Assembly: GCF_009208585.1 (NCBI RefSeq)
Contig: NZ_WFLN01000005.1
Coordinates: 517,470 to 581,469, forward strand
From: Fluviispira multicolorata
GTDB lineage: Bacteria > Bdellovibrionota_B > Oligoflexia > Silvanigrellales > Silvanigrellaceae
DNA length: 64,000 bases
Direction: 5' to 3'
Part shown: positions 32,430 to 42,447 of the stretch, piece by piece
How positions within the stretch are numbered: the stretch's first letter is position 1
Layout: each line of letters starts with the position of its first letter
Translations under genes and position numbers: made by a program
Notes under the pieces: model-generated
Database searches by the model: none
The model's input: only the letters and a program-made list of their open reading frames with translations
What the model was told of the DNA's origin: nothing

Positions 32430-34055
32430 ATGTTGAAATTATTGTTTTTTTCTGTAATTCCTTTTCTTTTATCACAAAATGTCTTCGCTAGCCTTCTAAA
32501 AGATGCTCAAGCTGCTAAAGTCCAAGAACTAAATATTAGTATGTTTGACAATCCAAAAAGTTTAGATCCTATAAGATGCAATGAGACAACCTGCGATTTA
32601 ATTCTTCTTCAATTGTTTGAAGGCCTTGTAATGATTGGCGACTCTGGCACGGTAGAAGGTGCTTCTGCTGAAAGTTGGAAGATATCGAATGCAGGGAAGA
32701 CCTATACATTTACTTTGCGAAAAAATTTAAAATGGTCCGATGGATCTAAACTCACTGCGTATGACTTTGAATACTCTCTCAAGCGCCTTGTTGACCCTAA
32801 AATGGCCTCTGAATTTGCAGCATTGCTTGAAAATGTGGTCAATGGAAAAGAAATTATATTAGGTAATAAAAAATCAAATTTACTCGGAGTTACAGCGCTT
32901 GATGATTTAACTCTTGAAATAAATTTAGAACAACCTATGGTGCATTTTTTACAAAGTTTAACTATGCATCATACTTTTCCAGTACAGAAAAAAAATGTGG
33001 AAGAGAAATCAAAAGGAGAAGCTGATTTCACTGAACCAAGTAAACTTGTGTCCAATGGAGCGTTTAAGTTAACTACAGTAAAAATATCAGATAAAATTAT
33101 AATTGAAAAAAATATAAATTATTGGAATGCAGATTCTGTTCATTTAACAAAGGTGAATTTCATTTCGTTTAATGACATGATGACTCAATATAAAATGTAT
33201 CAGACAGGGCAAATTGATATCACTGAAGGGATTCCAGTTGAACTTTATCATAAAATTAAAGAAAAATATAAAAATGAGTTCAAAAGTAATCCTTTTTTAG
33301 CATGCTATTATTATGTATTTAATACAAAAAAAGAAGTTTTTAAAAATAAAAATTTAAGACAAGCATTGAGTATTGCTGTTGATAGAGATGCAATAACAAA
33401 AAAGATTTTAGGAAGTGGACAAAGGTCTTTATATGATTTTGTTCCCTATGGAATAAATGCTTACACTCAAGCCAAACCTTACTGGCTCGATTGGCCAAGA
33501 GAAAAGCAATTAGAAGAAGCAAGAAAGTTATATAAAGAAGCAGGGTATTCAGAAAGGAAACCTTTAACAATAAATATTTCTTATAATACTCTTGATGTTA
33601 ATAGAAAGATTGCAACAGCCATCTCTTCAATGTGGAAAAAAGAATTGGGTGTGAATGCCATTCTACAAAATGAAGAATGGAAAACTTTACTAGACAGAAG
33701 AATAAATGGCGATTTTGATCTCTTGCGCTATTCTTATGTTGCAGACATTGATGATGCTATCAATTATTTAGTTCAGTTACGCAGCAATGATCCACAAAAT
33801 GATGCTCGCTTTAGTAATAAAGAGTATGATCAATTAGTAAATGCTGCTATGATTGAATTAAACCTCCAAAAAAGAAGAGATCTTCTTGAAAAAGCAGGAA
33901 AAATATTAGTTGATGAAGCTCCCCTTATTCCGATTTTTAGTAATAAAAATAATTTTTTACAGAAACCATATATAGTTGGTTTTAAAAAGAATAATTTAAT
34001 GCAGTACTTTTTAACAGGTGTTTACTTAAAGGAAAAAGATAAATTCATTAATTGA
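32430..34055 (+). CDS. oppA: OppA-like peptide-binding protein 1 (type A)
   Basis: This 541-aa protein is a family-5 extracellular solute-binding protein of the OppA/DppA group, which delivers oligopeptides to an ABC importer. It has a Sec signal peptide (about 1-20) without a lipobox Cys, so it is a free periplasmic protein. The conserved block 'YTFTLRKNLKWSDGSKLTAYDFEYSLKRL' (in pieces, about 89-117) is diagnostic. It has a CX4C pair ('RCNETTC', about 50-56) shared by all four tandem copies. It is the first gene of the array and groups with copy 3 by 'SIAVDRDAITK', 'LYDFVPYGI', 'KKELGVNAI' and 'VQLRSNDPQN'. The C-terminus ends 'FIN', as do the others with 'IN/LN'. Confidence 0.93.
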   Translation: MLKLLFFSVIPFLLSQNVFASLLKDAQAAKVQELNISMFDNPKSLDPIRCNETTCDLILLQLFEGLVMIGDSGTVEGASAESWKISNAGKTYTFTLRKNLKWSDGSKLTAYDFEYSLKRLVDPKMASEFAALLENVVNGKEIILGNKKSNLLGVTALDDLTLEINLEQPMVHFLQSLTMHHTFPVQKKNVEEKSKGEADFTEPSKLVSNGAFKLTTVKISDKIIIEKNINYWNADSVHLTKVNFISFNDMMTQYKMYQTGQIDITEGIPVELYHKIKEKYKNEFKSNPFLACYYYVFNTKKEVFKNKNLRQALSIAVDRDAITKKILGSGQRSLYDFVPYGINAYTQAKPYWLDWPREKQLEEARKLYKEAGYSERKPLTINISYNTLDVNRKIATAISSMWKKELGVNAILQNEEWKTLLDRRINGDFDLLRYSYVADIDDAINYLVQLRSNDPQNDARFSNKEYDQLVNAAMIELNLQKRRDLLEKAGKILVDEAPLIPIFSNKNNFLQKPYIVGFKKNNLMQYFLTGVYLKEKDKFIN

Positions 34056-34087
34056 CAGACCCTTATTTATGCTAGAGAGGAAAAGCT

Positions 34088-35707
34088 ATGAATCGATATT
34101 TAAAGATCTGTGCTATCTCGCTTACCTTTTCGCACGCTGCATTCGCTGCCATACCCAAAGACTCTCAAGCGGCTAAAATTCAAGAGTTAAATATTGGGAA
34201 TTCGGATGATCCAACCTCACTTGATCCGCATGTCTGCCATGAGTCGGCATGTGCAGTCATTATTGAACAGATGTTTGAAGGCCTCGTCAATACTAATTAT
34301 AAGGGAGATATTGTTTCAGCTCAAGCAGAGCGTTGGGATATAAGTGCGGATAAGAAAAAATATACGTTTTATTTACGTAAAAATTTAAAATGGTCTGATG
34401 GAACAAATATAACAGCTTATGACTATATCTATGGATTTCAACGTTTAGTTGATCCTAAAATAGCGTCTGAAAATGTTTCTTTAATTGAAAATATTGTTAA
34501 CGCTAAAGAAATTAATCTTGGAAAAATGCCTTTAAATTCTCTTGGTATGAAAGCATTGAATGATCATACCTTAGAAATTAACCTTATACGTCCCACTCCA
34601 TACTTTTTAGATGCTATATCTGTATCAAGTGTTGCACCTGTGCAGAAAAAAAATATAGAAAAGTATGGAAAAAGTTCCTTTATTCAACAGAATAATTTTG
34701 TCAGCAATGGTCCCTTTGTTTTAGCGCAAAGAAAAGTAGGTGATAAAATTGTATTGGTACCTAATAATAATTATTGGAATAAAGATAATATTTATTTAAG
34801 CAAAGTAAATTTTTATTCTATAAAAGAATTAACGACAGAATTTCGTATGTATGAGTCCGGACAATTGCATGTGACATCGAAAACTCCTGGGGATCAATTT
34901 AAAGAAATTAAATCAAAATATCCAACTCAATTTAAAACAGAGTCATCTCTTGCTACATATTATTATATTTATAATTTAAGGAATCCAAAGTTAAAAAATA
35001 GAAACTTAAGACAAGCATTAAATATAGCAATTGATCGCATAGCAATAACAAAATCAATTTTAGGTTCAGGCGAACTTCCTAGTTACGATTTTATTCCTTA
35101 TGGTATGAAATCGTACACACAAAATAAAGCTTTTTGGCAAGATTGGCCTCGCGAAAAACAACTTAATGAAGCAAAAAAACTATACAAAGAAGCCGGTTAT
35201 TCTAATGAGAATCCACTCAAAATTCAAATTCTTTACAATACCAGTGAAGGACATAGAAAGTTAGCTTCAGCTATTGCTTCTATGTGGAAACAAGCTTTAG
35301 GCGTGCAGGTTGAAATGGTTAATGAAGAATGGAAAAGTATGCTTGATAAGCGCGGTACGGGTCAATTTGAAGTTTTGCGTTTAGGGAATATAGCAGTTAT
35401 GAATGATCCATATGATTTCTTTAGTCAGTTTCGTTCCTTTGATATAAATAATGATTCAAAATTTAATAATGTTGAATATGATAAGTTAGTTCAGCTTTCC
35501 AATAATGAACTTGATCCAGAAAAAAGAAAAATTTTACTTGAAAAAGCAGGAAAAATTATAATAGAAGAAGTTCCTCTTTCCCCAATATACAATTATGTTA
35601 AAAATTATTTAGTGCGTGATGATGTTGTTGGTTTTAAAAAGAATGCAATGGATAAATATTCACTTGTTGGTGTTTATTTAAAAGATAAAGGGAAAAAAAT
35701 AAATTAA
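34088..35707 (+). CDS. oppA: OppA-like peptide-binding protein 2 (type B)
   Basis: This 539-aa periplasmic binding protein has a signal peptide ending 'AAFA' and the same domain layout as its neighbours, with the CX4C pair as 'VCHESAC'. It belongs to the second sequence type together with copy 4: both have 'LNIAIDR', 'YDxIPYGMK', 'KIQILYNTSE', 'ASMWKQA', 'NDPYDF' and 'IIIEEVP'. AGAGAGGAAAAG precedes its ATG and the gap from copy 1 is 32 bp, so all four genes should be on one transcript. The ligand-contacting C-terminal region differs most from type A, which suggests another peptide preference; this is inference. Confidence 0.93.
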   Translation: MNRYLKICAISLTFSHAAFAAIPKDSQAAKIQELNIGNSDDPTSLDPHVCHESACAVIIEQMFEGLVNTNYKGDIVSAQAERWDISADKKKYTFYLRKNLKWSDGTNITAYDYIYGFQRLVDPKIASENVSLIENIVNAKEINLGKMPLNSLGMKALNDHTLEINLIRPTPYFLDAISVSSVAPVQKKNIEKYGKSSFIQQNNFVSNGPFVLAQRKVGDKIVLVPNNNYWNKDNIYLSKVNFYSIKELTTEFRMYESGQLHVTSKTPGDQFKEIKSKYPTQFKTESSLATYYYIYNLRNPKLKNRNLRQALNIAIDRIAITKSILGSGELPSYDFIPYGMKSYTQNKAFWQDWPREKQLNEAKKLYKEAGYSNENPLKIQILYNTSEGHRKLASAIASMWKQALGVQVEMVNEEWKSMLDKRGTGQFEVLRLGNIAVMNDPYDFFSQFRSFDINNDSKFNNVEYDKLVQLSNNELDPEKRKILLEKAGKIIIEEVPLSPIYNYVKNYLVRDDVVGFKKNAMDKYSLVGVYLKDKGKKIN

Positions 35708-35729
35708 TTTTACTTATAAAGGAATAACA

Positions 35730-37346
35730 ATGAAAAAGTATATTGCATTATCTACTTTAATAACCTCTTTTGCTTATGCTGCATCTCCAAATGATCCTCT
35801 AGCAGCAAAAATTCAAGAATTAAATATTGGAAATCTAGACGATCCAAAAACTTTGGACCCAGCAAACTGTAATGAAGTGAATTGTGGTAGAATATTGCTC
35901 CAATTGTTTGAAGGGCTAGTTAAAAATACTTTATCAGGAGAAATAGAACCAGCTGCCGCAGAAAGTTGGAAAATAAGTCCTGATGGAAAAATTTATACTT
36001 TTCATCTAAGAAAAAACTTAAAATGGTCTGATGGTTCAGACTTAACAGCCCATGATTTTGTCTATTCCTTTAAGCGACTGGTTCATCCTGCTACGGCTTC
36101 AGAATTGGCAAACTTTTTAGAGAGTGTTGAAAATGCTCAAGATATATTAGACGGCAAAAAAAATCCTGATTCGCTTGCCGTGAAAGCAATTGATAATGTA
36201 ACATTCGAAGTAAAGTTAGCTAAACCGACACCACATTTTTTACAGTATTTAACTCTCAATCAAACATTTCCTGTGCAAAGAAAAAATGTTGAAAAATTTG
36301 CAAATGAAACAGATCATTTTACAGCTGTTGGACGCTTAGTGTCTAATGGACCTTATGTATTATCAGGACGAAAAGTTGGTGATAAAGTCTCTGCAGAAAA
36401 AAATAAAAATTATTGGAATAAAGATAATTATTATTTAGACAAAGTTAATTTTTATTCTATTACAGACGCAAATTCAGAATATAGAATGTACGAATCGGGT
36501 CAGCTCGATGTCACTGCTATTATTCCATTAGATTTATATAAGAATATTCAAAAAAAATATGGAAAAGAATTTATGAACACTCCATATTTATCGAGTTATT
36601 ATTATTTATTTAATTTAAAAAAATTTCCCTTTGACAATGTAAAAGTAAGACAAGCTTTAAGCATTGCTGTTGATAGAGATGTTATTACAAAATCCTTATT
36701 AGGACAGGGACAAAGGGCACTGTATGATTTTGTTCCCTATGGAATTTTTGGTTACACGCAGGCTAAGACCTATTGGCAAGATTGGCCACGTGCAAAACAA
36801 TTGGCAGAAGCAAAAAAGCTCCTAAAAGAAGCCGGCTATTCTGAAAAAAATCCTTTAACTATGCACATTTCGTATAATACTTTAGAGTCTCATCGCAAAA
36901 TTGCTACAGCCATTTCCTCGATGTGGAAAAAAGAATTGGGAGTGAACGCTATTCCGCAGAATGAGGAGTGGAAATCATTGCTTGATAAAAGAAAAAGTGG
37001 TGATTTTGAAATTATTCGTTTGGGGTTTCGGGCAGATATTAACGATCCTGTGAATTATTTAGTGCAAATGCGCAGTAATGATCCGCAAAATCATGCCCAT
37101 TTTAAAAATAAAGAATATGATGCTTTATTAGATAAGGCATCTTATGCAAGCAATCTTAAAATGCGAAAAGAATTATTTGAAAAAGCGGGCAAAATATTAG
37201 TCGATGAAGTTCCTCTTATTCCAATGTATAGTTACGTAAGTACAAATTTAATGCGACCCTATGTCATAGGTTTGAAATATAATGCTATGAATAATTATTA
37301 CTTAAAAGGTGTTTATTTAAGAGATAAAAATAAAAATTTAAATTAA
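35730..37346 (+). CDS. oppA: OppA-like peptide-binding protein 3 (type A)
   Basis: This 538-aa periplasmic binding protein is the closest relative of copy 1 in the array. Shared stretches include 'FVPYGI', 'ATAISSMWKKELGVNAI', 'NYLVQMRSNDPQN' and 'EKAGKILVDEVPLIP'. The CX4C pair reads 'NCNEVNC'. The signal peptide (about 1-17) ends 'AYA' with no lipobox. AAAGGAA lies ahead of the ATG and the gap from copy 2 is 22 bp. No permease or ATPase gene is adjacent, so it must use a transporter encoded elsewhere, or act in sensing. Confidence 0.93.
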   Translation: MKKYIALSTLITSFAYAASPNDPLAAKIQELNIGNLDDPKTLDPANCNEVNCGRILLQLFEGLVKNTLSGEIEPAAAESWKISPDGKIYTFHLRKNLKWSDGSDLTAHDFVYSFKRLVHPATASELANFLESVENAQDILDGKKNPDSLAVKAIDNVTFEVKLAKPTPHFLQYLTLNQTFPVQRKNVEKFANETDHFTAVGRLVSNGPYVLSGRKVGDKVSAEKNKNYWNKDNYYLDKVNFYSITDANSEYRMYESGQLDVTAIIPLDLYKNIQKKYGKEFMNTPYLSSYYYLFNLKKFPFDNVKVRQALSIAVDRDVITKSLLGQGQRALYDFVPYGIFGYTQAKTYWQDWPRAKQLAEAKKLLKEAGYSEKNPLTMHISYNTLESHRKIATAISSMWKKELGVNAIPQNEEWKSLLDKRKSGDFEIIRLGFRADINDPVNYLVQMRSNDPQNHAHFKNKEYDALLDKASYASNLKMRKELFEKAGKILVDEVPLIPMYSYVSTNLMRPYVIGLKYNAMNNYYLKGVYLRDKNKNLN

Positions 37347-37362
37347 TAAATGAGGACTTACT

Positions 37363-38982
37363 ATGAAATATTTATTTAAACTTATTTCCCTTTCATTTAC
37401 TATGACACAGACTGTTTTTGCTGTGGTTCCTAAAGATCCTCTAGCTGCAAAAGTTCAAGAAATTAATATTGGGGCTGGTTCAGAACCTCAGACTTTAGAT
37501 CCTACAAAATGCAATGAAACAGTTTGTTCTGACATTATAGATAAATTATTTGAAGGTCTTGTTCGTTCCGATGAAAATGGAGAAATACGTCCCTCGCAAG
37601 CAGAAAAATGGAGTATGAGCCCCGATGGAAAAGTATATACTTTTTATTTAAGAAAAAACCTTAAATGGTCTGATGGATCAAAAGTAACAGCTTATGATTA
37701 TGTGTATTCTCTGCAGAGACTTGCAGATCCTAAAGTCGCTTCAGAGCAGTCTTCATTTCTTGAAAATGTATTAAATGGCAAAGAAATTACAGCTGGTCAA
37801 AAGTCAGTCGATACTTTAGGAGTGAAAGCATTAAGTGATAATATCCTTGAAGTTGTGTTAAGCAAACCCACACCCTACTTTTTAGAAATAATGTCGGTTT
37901 TAAATACCTATCCTGTCCAAAAAAAGAATCTTGAAAAATATGGTTCTGAAGAGTTTAACCATGCTGGGAAATTAGTAAGCAATGGCGCTTTCAAATTACT
38001 TTATAGAAGAAATGGTGATAAAATTATTCTTGAACCTAATGAGCATTATTGGAATAAAGAAAATATCTATTTAGATAAAGTTAATTTTATAATAACGAAT
38101 GATTTAAATTCAGAATACCGTATGTATGAATCAGGACAATTGCATAAAACCTATGAAATCCCGGCGGATAGATATAAAGAAATTCAAGCTAAATATAGCA
38201 AAGAATTTAATAATAAACCTTACTTGTCAAATTATTTTTATATATTTAATTTAAATAATCCTAAATTTAAAGATAAAAAACTTAGAACAGCATTAAATAT
38301 TGCTATTGACAGAGAAATTATTACAAAAACAATTTTAGGGCTTGGTCAAAAACCATTGTATGATTTAATTCCCTATGGAATGAAAAATTACGCACAAAAT
38401 AAAGCTTATTGGCAAGATTGGCCACGGGAAAAACAACTGCTCGAAGCAAAAAAATTATTCAAAGAAGCTGGTTATAGTGATGGTAAATCTTTAAAAATAC
38501 AAATTTTGTATAATACGAGCGAAAATCATAAAAAAGTAGCAGTCGCCATCGCTTCTATGTGGAAACAGGCTTTTGGCATTGTTGCAGAGCCTGTTAACGA
38601 AGAATGGAAAACTATGCTTGATACACGAGAGCTTGGCAAATTTGAGGTGATGCGAATGGGGGGAGTTGCCAATTTAAACGATCCATATGACTTTTTAATT
38701 GATTTTACTTCAAAGAGTAATACAAATAGTTCAAAATTTAAAAATGTTGAATTTGATAAATATTTTGAAATGTCTAAGAATGAATTAAACCCAAGTAAAA
38801 GACAAAAAATGCAGGAGCAGTTAGGTCGAATTATAATTGAGGAAGTTCCTGTTATGCCTATTTATAGCGGTACAATGAGTTTTCTATTAAAAGAAAATGT
38901 AAAGGGTTTGAAAGTGGATGTTAAAAGAAAATTCTCATTAACAGGAGTCTATTTAACAGAAAAAGCTAAAAATTTAAATTAA
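37363..38982 (+). CDS. oppA: OppA-like peptide-binding protein 4 (type B)
   Basis: This 539-aa periplasmic binding protein ends the array and groups with copy 2 ('LNIAIDRE', 'LIPYGMKNYAQNKA', 'KIQILYNTSENH', 'VNEEWKTMLD', 'NDPYDFL', 'IIIEEVP'). The signal peptide ends 'TVFA' and the CX4C pair is 'KCNETVC'. It differs from the rest near the C-terminus ('VDVKRKFSLTGVYL'). The gap from copy 3 is 16 bp, with GAGGA before the ATG. A strong bidirectional terminator follows its stop. Confidence 0.93.
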   Translation: MKYLFKLISLSFTMTQTVFAVVPKDPLAAKVQEINIGAGSEPQTLDPTKCNETVCSDIIDKLFEGLVRSDENGEIRPSQAEKWSMSPDGKVYTFYLRKNLKWSDGSKVTAYDYVYSLQRLADPKVASEQSSFLENVLNGKEITAGQKSVDTLGVKALSDNILEVVLSKPTPYFLEIMSVLNTYPVQKKNLEKYGSEEFNHAGKLVSNGAFKLLYRRNGDKIILEPNEHYWNKENIYLDKVNFIITNDLNSEYRMYESGQLHKTYEIPADRYKEIQAKYSKEFNNKPYLSNYFYIFNLNNPKFKDKKLRTALNIAIDREIITKTILGLGQKPLYDLIPYGMKNYAQNKAYWQDWPREKQLLEAKKLFKEAGYSDGKSLKIQILYNTSENHKKVAVAIASMWKQAFGIVAEPVNEEWKTMLDTRELGKFEVMRMGGVANLNDPYDFLIDFTSKSNTNSSKFKNVEFDKYFEMSKNELNPSKRQKMQEQLGRIIIEEVPVMPIYSGTMSFLLKENVKGLKVDVKRKFSLTGVYLTEKAKNLN

Positions 38983-39005
38983 ATTTTAAGTGCAGTTTTC
39001 TATTG

Positions 39006-39035
39006 AAAAATCTCTCAATTTAATGAGAGATTTTT
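39006..39035. terminator. Bidirectional terminator after the OppA array
   Basis: AAAAATCTCTCA (39006-39017) pairs perfectly with TGAGAGATTTTT (39024-39035) around a 6-nt loop, giving a T-run on both strands. It ends the OppA array and the convergent five-gene operon, whose last stop codon overlaps its right arm. Confidence 0.88.
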
Positions 39036-39342
39036 ATCCTTCTGTGACTTTAGCTCCGTTTGATTCAAGAACTTTTGCAAGTTTTCCTTCGATATCTTTG
39101 CGGAGAGCTTTGTGTGTGAGAGCAATTTTTTCGGAGCTATGGCTACAGCTAAAACCACTGCCTTCGTTTTTTACATTAAAGATAACTTCACTTTTACCAA
39201 GTTTAGAGAACATAATAACGATATTATTTTCTTTAACAGTCATACTGGCAATTTTGCCAAGTTCTCTGCCTGTTAAAGAGTCGGTTACTTTTTTAATAAA
39301 ATCAGCAGGAGAAGAAGACTCTACTGCAAAGGATTTAATCAT
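39034..39342 (-). CDS. Small hypothetical protein, last gene of the AAA+/M16 operon
   Basis: This 102-aa protein is not recognised. It reads as an alpha/beta protein: a strand 'MIKSFAVESSS', a helix 'ADFIKKVTDSL', two strands 'NIVIMFSKLG' and 'SEVIFNVKNEG', then a helical basic tail 'LRKDIEGKLAKVLESNGAKV'. There is no signal peptide. I start it at ATG 39342 because GGAG lies 9 bp before it; a TTG five codons upstream would overlap that site. It follows the inactive M16 gene by 22 bp and is probably cotranscribed. Confidence 0.65.
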   Translation of the reverse strand: MIKSFAVESSSPADFIKKVTDSLTGRELGKIASMTVKENNIVIMFSKLGKSEVIFNVKNEGSGFSCSHSSEKIALTHKALRKDIEGKLAKVLESNGAKVTEG

Positions 39343-39364
39343 AAATATGGTCTCCAAAAAGTGT

Positions 39365-40918
39365 TTACAATAACGGTTTCGTTAGAGAAGTTAAATCTTT
39401 CACGCCAATTAAGTCAAGTTCGTCTATCTTTTTTAATAAATTAATCTGTTCTGCATTTGGGTTCCCCATAATAACAAGCACAGGTACAATTTCTGAAGAG
39501 GATAGTTTTTTAAGTGTTTCATTTAATGCATTTGCATAATGCTGTTTTTCAAGTTTTGCTAAAGTAAATTCAATAGGATTTACACTGGGCAACTGACCTT
39601 TTATCACCTGTGACATGATTTCATCACTTTTGTTAAAAACAGTGGATTCACTGGCAAGCATTCTATTAATGAGTGAAGTTCTAGAGTTGTCCAGTTCATC
39701 TTGGGAAATACCGTCTTTAATAAATTTATTCCATGTTTGAGTGGCTAATTTAATAGCTTCGGCTAGGCGTTCATTTGGACTTTGAAAATTAAGATTAAAC
39801 ACTCCAACATCTGTATTTGGAAAAAGCAATGTATCATTAAAATAAGCATGAGGTGAATAGCTGATACCCGAATCTGCGCGCATTGCTTTAGAGAAGCGAT
39901 CATTCCCTATGACTCCGCCTGTAGAAGAAAATATTTCTTCTAATAAATCGAATTGAGTGGTTTCTATAGAGTTAAGTTTGCCTAATTTAGGGTAATAATA
40001 ACGTAACGAAATATTACATTGAGTCATATCAGGTTTTGTAATTATTTCTGTGCGAATTTTCTTAGAATTGCTTTCATTCATTTTACGAGATGGATACCAA
40101 GTTTTTATAGATGGTTCCAAATATGGAATTTTCCCTATAAATTGTCTTAATGAGTCAAAATCTTTTTGTGAGAAAGAGCCTGAGATAGAAACATTTAAAC
40201 CATTCCGTGTGATTGTTTTTGCATAAATATTTTTGATTTGATCGTAAGTTACTTTATTAACGACGCTTGGGGATGAGCGCTCAATTGCTTTTGCTATATA
40301 ATGATCTTTTCCAAAAGCGAGAGCGGTTGCTTCAAGATCGACAAAGCGAAACTGTTTATCCAATGTATTGCTGTCGATTAAGTTTTTAAAAGAGTCAATG
40401 GCTTGTTGCTTCCAAAGGTCAAGAGCATTTTTTTCAAACTTTGGTTTTAATACCATATTATTTATGAGTGCAAGTAAGCGAGGGAAGTCTTGTGACAAGG
40501 CATCGGCTGTGATGACGAATTGTCCATAAGGGGTAACGCTTGTACGGATATTTATTCCATATTCAGTCGTATAATTTTGAATTTGGTCGAAATTGAGATC
40601 GCCAAATCCTCCTAAAGTAATAAGATCTGCAAATGCTCCAAACGCAGTTCTTTCAACTTGTGGAAAAGTATAAACTCCACCTGGAAAAATAAAAGTTAAT
40701 TTAAATTTTAAAGCAGATGTGCTGTGCAGACTGTATATTGCAGCGCCTCCATCGACAGGAGTTCGAGTGTAGTTAACGCTGGGCCATTTGATGGAACGCC
40801 AATCGAGTTGTAAGGGTTTTACAACAACGCTAGGCCGTTTACTTTGTAAAGAGTCTTGGGCAAATGAATTTGTAAAAAAGCTACATGATAATATGAATAA
40901 AGTTAAATTTTTTTTCAT
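39365..40918 (-). CDS. M16-family peptidase homologue without the zinc motif
   Basis: This 517-aa exported protein (signal peptide about 1-20, ending 'SFAQ') has the M16B fold in two halves but no HxxEH motif. The place where it should be reads 'ERTAFGAFADLITLGGFG'. In two-subunit M16B enzymes one partner keeps the zinc site and the other shapes the substrate chamber, so this is the likely non-catalytic partner of the gene just upstream. Family features retained are 'LKFKLTFIFPGGVYTFP' near the start and 'NISLRYYYPKLG' in the second half. It lies 14 bp after the catalytic partner. Confidence 0.85.
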   Translation of the reverse strand: MKKNLTLFILSCSFFTNSFAQDSLQSKRPSVVVKPLQLDWRSIKWPSVNYTRTPVDGGAAIYSLHSTSALKFKLTFIFPGGVYTFPQVERTAFGAFADLITLGGFGDLNFDQIQNYTTEYGINIRTSVTPYGQFVITADALSQDFPRLLALINNMVLKPKFEKNALDLWKQQAIDSFKNLIDSNTLDKQFRFVDLEATALAFGKDHYIAKAIERSSPSVVNKVTYDQIKNIYAKTITRNGLNVSISGSFSQKDFDSLRQFIGKIPYLEPSIKTWYPSRKMNESNSKKIRTEIITKPDMTQCNISLRYYYPKLGKLNSIETTQFDLLEEIFSSTGGVIGNDRFSKAMRADSGISYSPHAYFNDTLLFPNTDVGVFNLNFQSPNERLAEAIKLATQTWNKFIKDGISQDELDNSRTSLINRMLASESTVFNKSDEIMSQVIKGQLPSVNPIEFTLAKLEKQHYANALNETLKKLSSSEIVPVLVIMGNPNAEQINLLKKIDELDLIGVKDLTSLTKPLL

Positions 40919-40932
40919 GATTTGTTTCCTTA

Positions 40933-42441
40933 TTAATTGCTTTTTTGAAATTCAGCAAACATATCAGCACAGCTATGGGCTTCGTTTGGAGTTACTATTC
41001 CAGTGATGTAATATTTTTGAGGTGAAATATTTTCATGAACCCATTGTCTTAAATTTTCTGTTGTTATCGATTGAATAATTTTTTCGGCTTGTCCAGATGC
41101 ATTAAAATCTTTTAAGAAAAAATAATTATCAAGTACTGTATTTGTGAGTGCAGTCATGCGTTCTGCTGTATCGGCATTTGAAACAGCAAGTTGTTTTAAA
41201 ATCTGCCTTTTAATTTTTTCACTGACAGGTTTATTTAAAACTTCTTGAACTCCTTTTTGCCAGAACTGAACAACAGATTCATATTTCTGTTCTTTTGTCA
41301 GAGAAAAATTAACGACAAATGGATTGTTTTGATCTTGCCAATATGTTTTATAAAAACTTAAATCAGTTGCAAGTTTATCTTTTACGAGTCTACGTTCAAA
41401 TGTTCCATTGGGATGATCATCAAGCATAGCTTGAAAAACTAAAGAATAAGTTAGTGATTTTAAAGTACCTTGAGCAGCGGGATAGACAATTTTAAATCTT
41501 TTATTAAAGACAGGTGCGCTGCAAATAAATTTTTTACCAAAATCTCTTGTAAAATAATCTGTAGGATATTTTTCTTGTTGATGAGAAACTTTACCTTGCC
41601 AATTACCAAAATATTTTTGCACTAAATTCACTACATTTTTTTGTTCGAAGGGTCCACCTACAATCATAGTGGTATTGTCTGGTGTATAATAATTTTCATA
41701 AAAACTTTTTGCGGCTGCAATACTCATATTTTCGACGTCATTTTTCGAGCCAATGGTCATCCACTCCATAGGAGTTTCTCGTTCCGTAATGGCACGTATA
41801 AATTCATTGCTTCTTTGCAAAGGATCGTTTTCAACCCGTAATTTTCTTTCAGAAATAACAGCTCCTTTTTCTATAGAAAAATAAGGTTCTGCTAAATCGA
41901 GGTGTATGAAACGATCGGCTTCAAGCTTTAACATTGTTTCTAATGCAGGACCTGGGAAAGTTGAATAATAAGTCACAAAAGAATCACTTGTACCTGCATT
42001 CCCGCTTCCACCCACCGCATTTATAACTCGGTCATAATTTCCTTCGAGAGTGTCTTTTGTTTTGCGAAACATCATATGTTCAAAAAAGTGAGCTAATCCA
42101 GTTGTTCCTTTATGCTCACGATTGCTTCCAGCATTTAGAATAAAATGAACTGTTGCAATTGGATTTCTATTGTCGGGAACAACAATAAGTTTTAATCCAT
42201 TATTTAATATATATTGATGCGCTTGTATGGTTGACCCAGGAATAATAGATGTGGATTGAATAAGTTTAGTATCAATTGCTACAACATGATTAATATTATT
42301 AGATATAGAGTGTTTTATTTTAGTATCATCTACTTTCGCATGAGCGATTATAGGAAATAAATTTAACACCGCTAGAGAATAATTTTTTACAAAAAAGTAA
42401 AAAATATTCTTGCGCTTCTGTTTAATATTTAAATTGCGCAT
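40933..42441 (-). CDS. M16-family zinc metallopeptidase, catalytic subunit
   Basis: This 502-aa exported protein carries the inverted zinc motif H118-F-F-E121-H122 in 'GLAHFFEHMMF', with a distal Glu (E191 or E198 in 'EKGAVISERK') as third ligand. The N-terminus (about 1-35, ending 'IIAHA') is a signal peptide with a long basic start. Bacterial M16B enzymes are periplasmic oligopeptidases that degrade unfolded peptides and signal-peptide remnants. It is paired with the inactive homologue downstream. It starts 6 bp after the 718-aa gene, whose stop lies in its ribosome-binding region, so they are cotranscribed. Confidence 0.92.
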   Translation of the reverse strand: MRNLNIKQKRKNIFYFFVKNYSLAVLNLFPIIAHAKVDDTKIKHSISNNINHVVAIDTKLIQSTSIIPGSTIQAHQYILNNGLKLIVVPDNRNPIATVHFILNAGSNREHKGTTGLAHFFEHMMFRKTKDTLEGNYDRVINAVGGSGNAGTSDSFVTYYSTFPGPALETMLKLEADRFIHLDLAEPYFSIEKGAVISERKLRVENDPLQRSNEFIRAITERETPMEWMTIGSKNDVENMSIAAAKSFYENYYTPDNTTMIVGGPFEQKNVVNLVQKYFGNWQGKVSHQQEKYPTDYFTRDFGKKFICSAPVFNKRFKIVYPAAQGTLKSLTYSLVFQAMLDDHPNGTFERRLVKDKLATDLSFYKTYWQDQNNPFVVNFSLTKEQKYESVVQFWQKGVQEVLNKPVSEKIKRQILKQLAVSNADTAERMTALTNTVLDNYFFLKDFNASGQAEKIIQSITTENLRQWVHENISPQKYYITGIVTPNEAHSCADMFAEFQKSN

Positions 42442-42447
42442 ATTTAA

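Noticed and set aside
32430..38982. OppA-like proteins as lipoproteins.
   Set aside because: None of the four signal peptides ends in a lipobox Cys; all look like signal-peptidase-I substrates.
39365..40918. Second active M16 peptidase.
   Set aside because: The HxxEH motif is missing, so it is described as a non-catalytic partner.
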